From positions 1 through 21,196 of the forward strand of contig MFAZ01000025.1 of the NCBI GenBank assembly GCA_001776335.1: 21,196 bases of DNA, in the 5' to 3' direction. Under the pieces are notes generated by a model. It was not told the origin of the DNA and did no database searches. It worked only from the letters and a program-made list of their open reading frames with translations. Source of the DNA: Candidatus Curtissbacteria bacterium RIFCSPHIGHO2_01_FULL_41_11 (GTDB lineage: Bacteria > Patescibacteriota > Microgenomatia > Curtissbacterales > GWA2-41-24). Made by a program: the position numbers and the translations under genes. Positions 5,065 to 11,174 of the stretch are shown one piece after another. How positions within the stretch are numbered: the first letter of the stretch is position 1; each line of letters starts with the position of its first letter.

Positions 5065-5517
5065 ATGGCACTCTTAGATCAGATTAATCAAGATTTAAAC
5101 ACCGCTTTAAAATCAGGTGATCAAGTCACCGTTTCAACTGTCCGCATGGTTATTGCCAATCTTAATAATGCCAGAATTGCAAAAGGCGGAGAACTTACGG
5201 ACGATGAGATAATTGGCGAAATTTCCAAGGACGCCAAAAGACACAAAGAATCAATTGAGGCATATAAAAGTGCCGGCAGAGACGACCTTGTTTCCAAAGA
5301 GCAGGCCGAACTTGGTGTTTTGACAAAATATCTGCCAGAGCAGTTTTCAGATGAGGAGCTTGAAAAAATGGTCACAGAAGCAATAGGTGCGATAGGTGCC
5401 AAGACAGTTGACGACATGGGACGAGTCGTCGGAGCAGTTATGTCGAGCGCGGGAGCAAAAGCGGACGGTGCTAAGGTTGCCTCGATAGTCCGCCAAAAGC
5501 TTGGCAATAATGGTTAG
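5065..5517 (+). CDS. yqeY: GatB/YqeY domain protein
   Basis: 150 aa. This stand-alone YqeY protein resembles the tail domain of the GatB subunit of tRNA-dependent amidotransferase, which contacts tRNA; its own role is not settled. Seen here: an N-terminal helix bundle (LLDQINQDLNTALKSGDQVTVSTVRMVIANLNNARI), then the signature D-A-K-R-H-K-E-S-I-E-A-Y-K-S-A-G-R-D-D-L and E-L-G-V-L-T-K-Y-L-P-E-Q-(F/L)-S-D-E-E-L around residues 55-97, and a Gly/Ala-rich C-terminal domain ending ADGAKVASIVRQKL. Both signatures are typical. It starts 2 nt after rpsU without a Shine-Dalgarno and overlaps ybeY by 8 nt, so it is translationally linked to both. Confidence 0.92.
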   Translation: MALLDQINQDLNTALKSGDQVTVSTVRMVIANLNNARIAKGGELTDDEIIGEISKDAKRHKESIEAYKSAGRDDLVSKEQAELGVLTKYLPEQFSDEELEKMVTEAIGAIGAKTVDDMGRVVGAVMSSAGAKADGAKVASIVRQKLGNNG

Positions 5518-5896
5518 GGTTTTAATTACTACAGAGAGTCAATATCCAATTGATCAGAAAGTTGTTAAAAAGGCTATTTTCGATACTCTTAAAAGGTGCA
5601 AAATCAAGGGTGACTATGAGATATCCGTTTTAGTTGCCGGGAAAAAAAAGATGCTTGATCTTTCCCGTAAATATCTTAAAGATAATAGTTTGCACGAGGT
5701 TCTTGCTTTTTCTCAGGAGGAATCCGGGGGATCTTTTGGCAAGCCGCGGGATAATGTTTTGAGACTTGGGGATGTTGTGTTATGTTGGCCGGAAGTTTTG
5801 AAGTGTGCAAGCTGTGATGGCGTAGAAACAGACGATGAGGTTTATTTGCTAACAACGCACGCAGTTTTGCATTTACTCGGCGAGCATCATGATTAA
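5510..5896 (+). CDS. ybeY: Endoribonuclease YbeY (rRNA maturation), short C-terminus
   Basis: Zinc-dependent RNase used in 16S rRNA 3'-end maturation and ribosome quality control. The start ATG at 5510 lies inside the end of yqeY (8-nt overlap) and gives MVRVLITTESQYPIDQKVV. Family motifs: E-V-L-A-F-S (63-68, usually D-V-L-S-F-P), L-G-D-V-V-L-C (86-92, usually G-D-I-x-I) and the zinc triad H117-A-V-L-H121-L-L-G-E-H-H127. The protein stops one residue after the third histidine, so the usual C-terminal helix of about 20 residues is missing. The catalytic ligands are intact, so it is probably active. dnaX begins 3 nt after the stop. Confidence 0.9.
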   Translation: MVRVLITTESQYPIDQKVVKKAIFDTLKRCKIKGDYEISVLVAGKKKMLDLSRKYLKDNSLHEVLAFSQEESGGSFGKPRDNVLRLGDVVLCWPEVLKCASCDGVETDDEVYLLTTHAVLHLLGEHHD

Positions 5897-5899
5897 AAA

Positions 5900-7570
5900 A
5901 TGACAGTGTTTTACCGAAAATATCGCCCACAAAAATTTTCTGATTTGGCAGGCCAGGAGCATATTGTTGAAATGCTGCTTGCGCAGCTTACGTCGGGCAA
6001 AATTAGTCATGGATATCTTTTTTCCGGTCCACGCGGTAGCGGTAAGACTTCGAGCGCCCGAATCTTCGCAAAAGCCATTAATTGTTTGAAAGCTACGAAA
6101 GGCAGATTTAGTGAGCCTTGTAATAGATGCACTAATTGTGAAGCTATTACTAACGGTTCATTTTTAGATCTGGTCGAAATTGATGCTGCTTCTAATCGGG
6201 GGATAGACGAGATAAGAGATTTAAGAGAAAAGATAAAAATGTCTCCGGTTGCCGGAAAGTTTAAGGTTTATATTATTGACGAAGCTCATATGTTGACAGT
6301 TGAGGCTTTCAACGCACTTTTGAAAACATTGGAGGAGCCCCCAAGGCACGCCATTTTTATTTTGTGCACTACTAATCCTTCTAAATTACCAGCAACGATA
6401 ATCTCCAGATTAACAAGGTTTAATTTCATAAGAGCCGGGGAAAGAGAATTAGTGAAACTTTTGGCCAAGATTTCCAAGGCAGAAAAAATTAAAGTAGATG
6501 ACGGAGCCCTTCTTGCAATTGCCAAGGCCAGTGACGGTGCTTATCGTGACGCAGTTTCGATTTTGGACCAGCTTAGTGCCGGGGGTAAAAAGATAACTGT
6601 TTTGGATGTGGAAAGAGTTGTTTATTCTTCCGGTGTAAATATGCTTTTAGAATTTGCGAATGCGCTTTGTGCAAAAGACGTAAAAGGTGCAGTAAGAGGA
6701 ATTGAAAAAATGAGCTTGCGAGATGTCGATTTTTCCCTTTTTGCAAAGGATTTAATGTTGCTTTTTGAGTCGGTTTTGCTTTTTAAAATTGGTGCAGAGG
6801 TCGATTCTGGAAACGGGAAAATTTTTCGTGATGAAATAAAAAAAATTGCGGAAAAGGTGTCGTTTTTGGAGCTGCAGAATCTTATCAAATTATTTTTGGT
6901 GGCGGAAAGTGAAATTAAGATTTATCCCCTGGAAAAAATTCCGTTAATTCTTGCGGTTTGTAAATATTGTGGAGATCCGGAAGCGGCGTCAAGACTTGAT
7001 ACAAGTAAGGGAGTTGATGAGAAGGCGAAGATTGCCAAAAAAGAGGAGACTGCCGGTGTGGAAGAAATAACAAAAAAGGATGAAGTCTTAAAAACCCCGA
7101 GGGTTGAAGTAGACCCGAAAGGGCTTGAACAAATAGATTCCCACGGGCATGGCCCGTGGTCATCTGATTCTTCGCTTCGCGGTAATGACGATAAAGTTTC
7201 ACCCACGGCTAGAAGCCGTAGTCCTCGCTTGCTCGAAATAGAAAAAAAGTGGGGACAGTTTTTGGAAAAAGTGAGACCAATAAATGCCCACATACTTGCC
7301 TTGCTCCGATCTACTAGACCGGTACAGTTTGACGGTGTTAATCTTACGTTAGAGGTGTTTTATAAATTTCATAAGGACAAATTGGAGGAGCCAAAGACAA
7401 TTGGGATGCTGGAAAATTTTCTTGGTGAAATATTTGAAAGAAAAATTACAATGAGGATGGTGCTTACCCAGAGAACAGGCGATTTGCCAAAAGCCGTAAA
7501 AGCCAGCGATGTGGTAGATGTGGCAAGCGAGGATTTAAGCGCTTTGGCTCAGGAGATATTTTCAAAATAA
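5900..7570 (+). CDS. dnaX: DNA polymerase III subunit tau/gamma
   Basis: Clamp-loader ATPase of the replicative polymerase, 556 aa. MTVFYRKYRPQKFSDLAGQEHI is the classic start. Walker A G-P-R-G-S-G-K-T is at 43-50, the zinc cysteines are C62, C74, C77 and C80, Walker B with V-Y-I-I-D-E-A-H is at 123-130, and the arginine-finger region T-I-I-S-R-L-T-R-F-N-F is at 166-176 (usually S-R-C). Domains II-III follow to about 370, then a charged, low-complexity linker to about 445 and a C-terminal domain (LEIEKKWGQFLEKVRPINAH onward). The linker carries three adjacent palindromic inserts at 7141-7219. No A-run for gamma frameshifting is obvious. It is the last gene of the rpsU-yqeY-ybeY-dnaX block. 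Confidence 0.95.
   Translation: MTVFYRKYRPQKFSDLAGQEHIVEMLLAQLTSGKISHGYLFSGPRGSGKTSSARIFAKAINCLKATKGRFSEPCNRCTNCEAITNGSFLDLVEIDAASNRGIDEIRDLREKIKMSPVAGKFKVYIIDEAHMLTVEAFNALLKTLEEPPRHAIFILCTTNPSKLPATIISRLTRFNFIRAGERELVKLLAKISKAEKIKVDDGALLAIAKASDGAYRDAVSILDQLSAGGKKITVLDVERVVYSSGVNMLLEFANALCAKDVKGAVRGIEKMSLRDVDFSLFAKDLMLLFESVLLFKIGAEVDSGNGKIFRDEIKKIAEKVSFLELQNLIKLFLVAESEIKIYPLEKIPLILAVCKYCGDPEAASRLDTSKGVDEKAKIAKKEETAGVEEITKKDEVLKTPRVEVDPKGLEQIDSHGHGPWSSDSSLRGNDDKVSPTARSRSPRLLEIEKKWGQFLEKVRPINAHILALLRSTRPVQFDGVNLTLEVFYKFHKDKLEEPKTIGMLENFLGEIFERKITMRMVLTQRTGDLPKAVKASDVVDVASEDLSALAQEIFSK
7141..7219. repeat. Cluster of three small palindromic elements inside dnaX
   Basis: Element A is CCACGGGC-ATG-GCCCGTGG (7141-7159), a perfect 8-bp stem. 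Element B (7166-7189) is GATTCTTCGCTTCGC followed by GGTAATGAC, which resembles a dispersed repeat known to me from other bacterial genomes. Element C is ACGGCT-AGA-AGCCGT (7205-7219), a perfect 6-bp stem. All are translated in frame, giving residues about 414-440 of the linker. Confidence 0.75.
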
Positions 7571-7589
7571 CGAATTCTTACAACGCGTA

Positions 7590-8015
7590 ATGCATCAATC
7601 AAAAAAAATACTACTTGTTTTGACATTATTTTCAACAGCTATTGCTCTTTCGGGGTGTGTGCCCAAACTCTCAGGAGGTGGCGGTGGTCCCAAGACAGAA
7701 GAGTTTGTAAGCGGGAAGGTGGTTCGCGGATTTCCCGCAAGTGTTCCTCTTTATAAAAATTCCCAGGTTGTTGAAAGCTATGGCGGGGTAAGTGGTTGGG
7801 GCGCGTCATTTATCACAGATGACAGTTTAGCCAAGGTGGTGAATTTCTATAATCAGTCGCTGTCTCGGCTTGGATGGACAGTTGCTCCAAGACAGGTTGA
7901 CGACACTAATTATGTTTTTGAAATTAAAAACGAGAAAAATATCGGTAAGATTATAGTGAACACTGCCGCAGACGGTAAAAAGACTGCTATAACGATGTCA
8001 ATCGACCAAAGATAA
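7590..8015 (+). CDS. Secreted lipoprotein (141 aa)
   Basis: MHQSKKILLVLTLFSTAIALSGC has a positive N-terminus, a hydrophobic core and the lipobox L-S-G-C with the acylated Cys at residue 23. A Gly-rich tether follows (KLSGGGGGPK). The mature domain contains FPASVPLYKNSQVVESYGG, then DDSLAKVVNFYNQSLSRLGWTV, and ends in beta strands. The pattern of a Pro-x-Tyr-anchored strand, a helix with F-Y-x-x-x-L-x-x-x-G-W, and paired strands looks like a small alpha-beta fold seen in other CPR lipoproteins, but I cannot name it. The gene starts 19 nt after dnaX; a weak -10-like TACAAC lies 5 nt before the ATG. Confidence 0.75.
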   Translation: MHQSKKILLVLTLFSTAIALSGCVPKLSGGGGGPKTEEFVSGKVVRGFPASVPLYKNSQVVESYGGVSGWGASFITDDSLAKVVNFYNQSLSRLGWTVAPRQVDDTNYVFEIKNEKNIGKIIVNTAADGKKTAITMSIDQR

Positions 8016-8016
8016 A

Positions 8017-8046
8017 TTGACAGATAAAATAGATAATTGTTAACAT
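8017..8046 (+). promoter_or_regulatory. Promoter of the coiled-coil protein gene, leaderless
   Basis: TTGACA (8017-8022), an 18-nt spacer and TAACAT (8041-8046), then 7 nt to the ATG at 8054. It begins right after the stop of the lipoprotein gene. Confidence 0.65.
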
Positions 8047-8053
8047 AGTTTTA

Positions 8054-8746
8054 ATGCCTTGGAAACGTACTTTTCCAGCACTTCTCGCCTTCGTATTTTT
8101 TGTCTTATTCTCTCTTGGCGTAGTTTTTGCAAGTGAAGACGAAACCAATGATTCTTCCGTAGACTCGTTTACGAATACAACTGTTTCAAATTCGAGTCCA
8201 ACAAGTGTTTCAGACAAGCTTAAACAAATGCGCCAAATTAGGCAGGAGAAAATCGAGAATTTGCGTGAGAAAAAGAAGGAGAGGGCTGAGAATTTGCGTG
8301 AGAAAAAGAAGGAAATTCGCGAGAATATTGCCACAAAACAAGCAGAGATTAAAGAGAGAGTTGTCGGTAGAATTAAGGAAATATTTTCCATGATGCTCAA
8401 AAGACATAATGCCGCACTAGAGAGACTTGATAAAATTGCAGAGAGAATTGCTTCGAGGATTGATAAACTCAAGGCAAGGGGTGTGGATACGTCGAAGGCT
8501 GAAAAAGAACTTGCTGAAGCCGAGCAGTTAGGTTCTGCAGCTCAGGTTGCAATTGACTCGGCACAAGCAGCCGTAGATGCAATAGATGCAAGTTCCGTAA
8601 CACCCAAAGATGCGGTAATGACGGCAAAAGAAGCACTTGAAAGCAGCAAAGACGCTCTAAAGGCATATCACAAAGCTTTGGTCGAGGCGATAGTCGAGTT
8701 GAAATCATCAGCAGATCTTAGAGGAGGTACAGAAAGTGCAGAGTAA
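8054..8746 (+). CDS. Exported coiled-coil protein with 11-residue repeats
   Basis: 230 aa, family not recognised. Signal peptide MPWKRTFPALLAFVFFVLFSLGVVFA with a likely cut after V-F-A (residue 26-27). A Ser/Thr/Asn-rich spacer follows to about 52. A long charged helical region then contains three successive 11-mers beginning ENLREKKKE, ENLREKKKE and ENIATKQAE (about 68-100), which suggests a hendecad coiled coil. A second helical part (105-220) has alanine- and lysine-rich stretches such as LDKIAERIASRIDKLKARGVD and AAQVAIDSAQAAVDAIDA. The protein is probably on the cell surface or envelope. The downstream small membrane protein overlaps it by 11 nt and is translationally coupled, so the two likely act together. 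Confidence 0.75.
   Translation: MPWKRTFPALLAFVFFVLFSLGVVFASEDETNDSSVDSFTNTTVSNSSPTSVSDKLKQMRQIRQEKIENLREKKKERAENLREKKKEIRENIATKQAEIKERVVGRIKEIFSMMLKRHNAALERLDKIAERIASRIDKLKARGVDTSKAEKELAEAEQLGSAAQVAIDSAQAAVDAIDASSVTPKDAVMTAKEALESSKDALKAYHKALVEAIVELKSSADLRGGTESAE
8255..8320 (+). repeat. Tandem 33-nt coding repeat
   Basis: Two adjacent 33-nt units (8255-8287 and 8288-8320) share their first 26 bases exactly and encode the 11-residue ENLREKKKExx unit twice. A diverged third unit starts at 8321 (ENIATKQAEIK). The identity of the first two points to a recent duplication. Confidence 0.85.
8721..8728 (+). promoter_or_regulatory. Shine-Dalgarno that fixes the GTG start at 8736
   Basis: GAGGAGGT lies inside the end of the preceding gene, 7-8 nt before the GTG at 8736. 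It supports the GTG start and coupled translation. Confidence 0.8.
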
Positions 8747-9011
8747 CAAGCAGGGGTTTGCACCACTTATCATTATCTTGATCATTGCGATAATTATCGC
8801 GGTTGCCGTTTTGGCCTTTAACTATTTAGGGGTAAATAAATCCGGTAAATCGTCTCAAACAGTCAATTCCGATGCCCAGCTCAATGAGTTAAACACTTTG
8901 GGTGTTTCTGATGAAGTATCTGCAATCGAGACAGATCTTAACAAAACCAATCTTGAGAAAATAAATCAGGAATTGCCCCAGGTCGATCAGGAGGCCGAAA
9001 AAGGTCTTTAA
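8736..9011 (+). CDS. Single-pass membrane protein with pilin-like N-terminus (91 aa)
   Basis: The start is GTG with a strong Shine-Dalgarno inside the upstream gene. The N-terminus MQSNKQGFAPLIIILIIAIIIAVAVLAF has a short basic leader, then G-F followed by a long hydrophobic helix (residues about 8-29). This layout recalls type IV prepilins cut between G and F, although the usual Glu at position +5 is not present, so plain membrane anchoring is equally possible. The remaining 60 residues are acidic and polar (VNSDAQLNELNTLGVSDEVSAIETDLNKTN), probably helical and outside the membrane. It overlaps the coiled-coil gene by 11 nt, which suggests a membrane partner for that exported protein. Family not recognised. 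Confidence 0.75.
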   Translation: MQSNKQGFAPLIIILIIAIIIAVAVLAFNYLGVNKSGKSSQTVNSDAQLNELNTLGVSDEVSAIETDLNKTNLEKINQELPQVDQEAEKGL

Positions 9012-9132
9012 GCATAATTTCCCTTATTGACAGTGCTTCCGAAAAAGCGTATTTGTTAAGTTAGAATTTTTCATAAATTTTTTGCAAGTGCGGCCGGAAT
9101 GGTTTAAGCCGGGTCTGTTTGTCACCTTTAAT

Positions 9133-9585
9133 ATGAAAACGAGAAAGATATATTCAAACATTAAACTTAATAAAAAAAGTTTCGGTTTTGCAATAAATTG
9201 GAGGGCAACATGGTACTCGGTGACAGTTTGGATGTTGGCAATTATAGTCTCAGGCTTTGTCATATTACCCTGGTATTATTTGGTTTTGCCTTTTGTAGTT
9301 TTTTGGACTACTGTGGTCTATTTTCGAAACGGCGAAAAAACTTTTCAAAGAGGAATTTGGATTGCACTTTTTTGGTTTTTTGTTGTCGGACTATTGGACT
9401 TTTTAGAAATAGTGGGGTCTCAAAACGCATTTCTCTATGTTTCTGATTCCCGAAACTGGTTAAAGTATATTTTGATTTTACTAATACCGGTTATTTATGG
9501 TTTGGTTCAGGAAAACAGGTATGGGTTAAGGGGTAAGAAATCTACTAGAAAGCCACTCGGTCCCCGAATTTCTGTTTCCTCTTAA
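9133..9585 (+). CDS. Integral membrane protein with about four TM helices (150 aa)
   Basis: Family not recognised. Four hydrophobic segments are visible: SVTVWMLAIIVSGFVILPW, YYLVLPFVVFWTTVVYF, GIWIALFWFFVVGLLDFLE and WLKYILILLIPVIYGLV, with basic loops and a basic tail (GLRGKKSTRKPLG). The start is uncertain. ATG at 9133 gives MKTRKIYSNIKLNKK, a sensible basic N-terminus. In-frame GTG (9088) or TTG (9082) would add 15-17 residues. TTGACA at 9027-9032 with a poor TATTTG 17 nt later may be its promoter. The gap from 9012 to the start holds no other gene. Confidence 0.7.
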   Translation: MKTRKIYSNIKLNKKSFGFAINWRATWYSVTVWMLAIIVSGFVILPWYYLVLPFVVFWTTVVYFRNGEKTFQRGIWIALFWFFVVGLLDFLEIVGSQNAFLYVSDSRNWLKYILILLIPVIYGLVQENRYGLRGKKSTRKPLGPRISVSS

Positions 9586-9629
9586 ATAACCTGCGATTTC
9601 TGCGCTGGAACAATTGAGGCTAAATGTGG

Positions 9630-9635
9630 TAACCT
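9630..9635 (+). promoter_or_regulatory. -10-like TAACCT, leaderless, for the gene at 9643
   Basis: TAACCT ends 7 nt before the ATG at 9643. GGAACA (9607-9612), 17 nt upstream, is a partial -35. The match is weaker than elsewhere but the position is the same. Confidence 0.4.
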
Positions 9636-9642
9636 TTTTAGT

Positions 9643-10203
9643 ATGCGTGATCTTTCCAAAGTACGTTTTCAAAACGAACCGAGGAGGCGCCCCCAAATTT
9701 CTAAAAGTCTACTTCGAATTGTTGTTTTAGTTGCGGTTGTTGCAATCGTTTTTAATCTCGCCAAATCTAAGCTTGGAGGTTCCAGCGCAGTGGGTGCAAA
9801 TGCGGCGTTGCATGAGGCACCGAGGGGTCTTGCGCCAGTTAAACTTGGAGGCGATTTGGATATTGCTTCAGATAGTACTGATCTTGCGAGCCAGTCTGTG
9901 ACACTCCGAGATGTAAAATATGGAGGCAGGGCGCAAGCCTCCGCTAAAAGATCTTTTGGCGGAGGAACTTACATTCTAACTGTTGATGCTACTTTGCCGG
10001 ATCCCGTAAACGTAAATTACGCAGTCTGGGTTGCCGGAGGCGGCAGTGCCCGCCTGATTGATTACATGAGGGGGAGCGGAACTGAGTGGAGTTTAACATT
10101 AAGAGATACCGATAAGTATTCAGGTTATTCCGGCATATGGATAACGCTGGAGAGGACAAAGGACCAAAAGCCGGAAGAGCATGTAATGGAAGGAACATTT
10201 TGA
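9643..10203 (+). CDS. Membrane-anchored protein with an extracytoplasmic beta-rich domain (186 aa)
   Basis: A basic N-terminus (FQNEPRRRPQ) precedes one TM helix (LLRIVVLVAVVAIVFNLA, about 23-40), so the C-terminal 145 residues should lie outside. This part has strands such as GGTYILTVDATLPDPVNVNYAVWVAGG and WSLTLRDTDKYSGYSGIWITLER. The pattern ATLPDP...YAVWVAGG resembles the outer domain of anti-sigma-K-factor (RskA-like) proteins, but no N-terminal anti-sigma domain is present, so only a similar fold can be suggested. The stop TGA overlaps the TTG start of the next gene (TTGA). Overlapping hairpins lie inside the coding sequence at 9922-9965. Confidence 0.7.
   Translation: MRDLSKVRFQNEPRRRPQISKSLLRIVVLVAVVAIVFNLAKSKLGGSSAVGANAALHEAPRGLAPVKLGGDLDIASDSTDLASQSVTLRDVKYGGRAQASAKRSFGGGTYILTVDATLPDPVNVNYAVWVAGGGSARLIDYMRGSGTEWSLTLRDTDKYSGYSGIWITLERTKDQKPEEHVMEGTF
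9922..9965. repeat. Overlapping, mutually exclusive hairpins inside a coding sequence
   Basis: GGAGGC (9922-9927) pairs with GCCTCC (9937-9942). CCTCCGC (9938-9944) pairs with GCGGAGG (9959-9965) around the perfect palindrome AAAAGATCTTTT (9946-9957). The two stems share 9938-9942, so only one can form at a time. Confidence 0.7.
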
Positions 10204-10619
10204 AAAAAGTAATGGTTTTTGGTGCTTTCGACGGATTTCACCCGGGGCATCTGGATTTTTTCAGGCAAGCTAAAAAATTTGGAGATTTTTTGATTGTGTC
10301 TGTGGGGACAGACAAAAATGTTGAAAAGATTAAGGGTAAAAAGCCTTTATTTAGTGAGGAAGAGCGGCTAGATTTAGTTGCCAATTTAAAAATTGTCGAC
10401 AGAGCTGTCTTGGGTGCTGCACATGATTTTTATGTACAAATTAAACAACAAGCCCCTGATGTAATTTGTTTAGGTTATGATCAGTGGTCTACAGAAAAGG
10501 AAGTTACTTCCAATTTAAGGGGGGTTGGACTTTTGAATACAGAAGTTTATCGTCTTAAACCTTACAGCGCTGATCGGGCAAAATCTACAATCGTTAAAAA
10601 TCTTTCGGTAGACTTTTAA
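10200..10619 (+). CDS. Cytidylyltransferase-like nucleotidyltransferase (139 aa)
   Basis: The start is taken as TTG at 10200 (reads MKKVMVFGAFDGFHPGH), because the two lysines before V-M-V-F-G are typical of the family and GGAAGGAA lies just upstream. The TTG overlaps the previous TGA; ATG at 10212 is the alternative. The nucleotide-binding signature G-A-F-D-G-F-H-P-G-H is at 8-17. The far motif, usually I-S-(S/T)-T, is represented by K-S-T-I (128-131). Relatives include glycerol-3-phosphate cytidylyltransferase, archaeal-type FAD synthetase (RibL) and phosphopantetheine adenylyltransferase; the length and G-F-H-P-G-H suggest the TagD/RibL side. The substrate is not determined. It converges on hpf with a shared TTAA. 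Confidence 0.85.
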   Translation: MKKVMVFGAFDGFHPGHLDFFRQAKKFGDFLIVSVGTDKNVEKIKGKKPLFSEEERLDLVANLKIVDRAVLGAAHDFYVQIKQQAPDVICLGYDQWSTEKEVTSNLRGVGLLNTEVYRLKPYSADRAKSTIVKNLSVDF

Positions 10620-10957
10620 GTTTTTTTTCTTGCGAAAGTTCCCTCTTTATGTTTTTTGGAGACGGACTTTTCTTTGTATTTGACCAGAGCTCTTTTCATC
10701 CGCTCGACAGCTTTGTCAATTGCTTTATCCATAGAATTCTCGGAATCTTTGACCTCCAGGTTTTTGCCTGGTAGATCCAGCGCAATTTCGCAGAAGCTAT
10801 TATGCTGCTCATTTCTATGAGATTTTTCCGAAATTAATCTTACCCTGATGTTTTCTATTTTGGAGCTGTATTTGGAAAGCTTGGAAACTTTTTCTCTGGC
10901 GTAGGCCTCTATCTCGGGAAACTCAACAAGGCGGGATCCGGAGACAATTATTTGCAT
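10616..10957 (-). CDS. hpf: Ribosome hibernation promoting factor, short form
   Basis: 113 aa. HPF/YfiA proteins bind the decoding and mRNA channel region of the 30S subunit and silence ribosomes under stress. The sequence MQIIVSGSRLVEFPEIEAYAREKVSKLSKYSSKIENIRVRL shows the family beta-alpha-beta start, CEIALDLPGKNLEV the next strands, and DSENSMDKAIDKAVERMKRALVKYKEK the signature helix (usually D-M-Y-x-A-I-D-x-x-x-x-x-L-x-R-Q-(I/L)). The basic tail KKHKEGTFARKKT is short; the dimerisation domain of long HPF is absent. The stop shares TTAA with the opposing gene. Two overlapping TATAAT hexamers lie upstream. Confidence 0.9.
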   Translation of the reverse strand: MQIIVSGSRLVEFPEIEAYAREKVSKLSKYSSKIENIRVRLISEKSHRNEQHNSFCEIALDLPGKNLEVKDSENSMDKAIDKAVERMKRALVKYKEKSVSKKHKEGTFARKKT

Positions 10958-10971
10958 AGGTTCTTTTGTTG

Positions 10972-10982
10972 ATTATATTATA
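10972..10982 (-). promoter_or_regulatory. Double TATAAT before hpf
   Basis: Two overlapping TATAAT hexamers on the minus strand (10972-10977 and 10977-10982). The nearer one ends 14 nt before the ATG, predicting a leader of about 7 nt without a Shine-Dalgarno. TTGCCA on the same strand lies only 13 nt from the nearer hexamer, so the -35 is unclear. Confidence 0.55.
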
Positions 10983-11029
10983 GTTGATACTGGCAATTCG
11001 TATTGATTTGGAGGTTATGATCAAGTAGA

Positions 11030-11077
11030 ATTGCTATATTGTTATAAAACAATTTAACAATTTATCAATTTAACAAT
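11030..11077. repeat. 8-nt phased inverted array: (ATTGNNNN)x2 then (NNNNCAAT)x4
   Basis: ATTG is at 11030 and 11038, then CAAT at 11050, 11058, 11066 and 11074, all on 8-nt spacing with a flip in between. It has the same design as 4305-4376 and lies between the divergent hpf and ybaB genes. Confidence 0.88.
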
Positions 11078-11084
11078 AATTTTG

Positions 11085-11174
11085 TATGTTTGACAAACTG
11101 CAGCCATCCTTCACTAAAGTTTCGGATGGCCAGCAATTATCAGAAGTTATTAAATATGTTTGACAAATTACAGC
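11085..11174 (+). repeat. Duplicated start of ybaB, 70 nt apart, with a hairpin between
   Basis: A 20-nt segment at 11085-11104 recurs at 11155-11174 with 18 of 20 bases equal. Both read ATG TTT GAC AAA Leu CAG (MFDKLQ), and the only differences turn the Leu codon CTG into TTA. The upstream copy opens a 25-codon frame (11086-11163) that stops in a TGA overlapping the real start. Between the copies lies GCCATCC (11103-11109) / GGATGGC (11124-11130) with an inner ACT/AGT stem. Confidence 0.75.

Noticed and set aside
5409..5429. Inverted repeat GACGAC/GTCGTC inside yqeY
   Set aside because: Only 6-bp arms with a 9-nt loop in an ordinary coding stretch that matches the protein family; no T-run and no second copy, so probably chance.
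5121..5507. 128-codon minus-strand open frame over yqeY
   Set aside because: Shadow of a well-conserved gene; low-complexity Ser/Pro/Ile composition.
7987..8472. 161-codon minus-strand open frame with many Ser/Leu/Phe repeats
   Set aside because: It is the antisense of the Lys/Glu-rich coiled-coil gene; such repeats arise automatically from GAG/AAA/GAA codons read backwards.
2203..11077. ATTG/CAAT arrays as CRISPR repeats
   Set aside because: Units of 8 nt with variable tetramers, no 20-40 nt repeats or spacers, and no cas genes.
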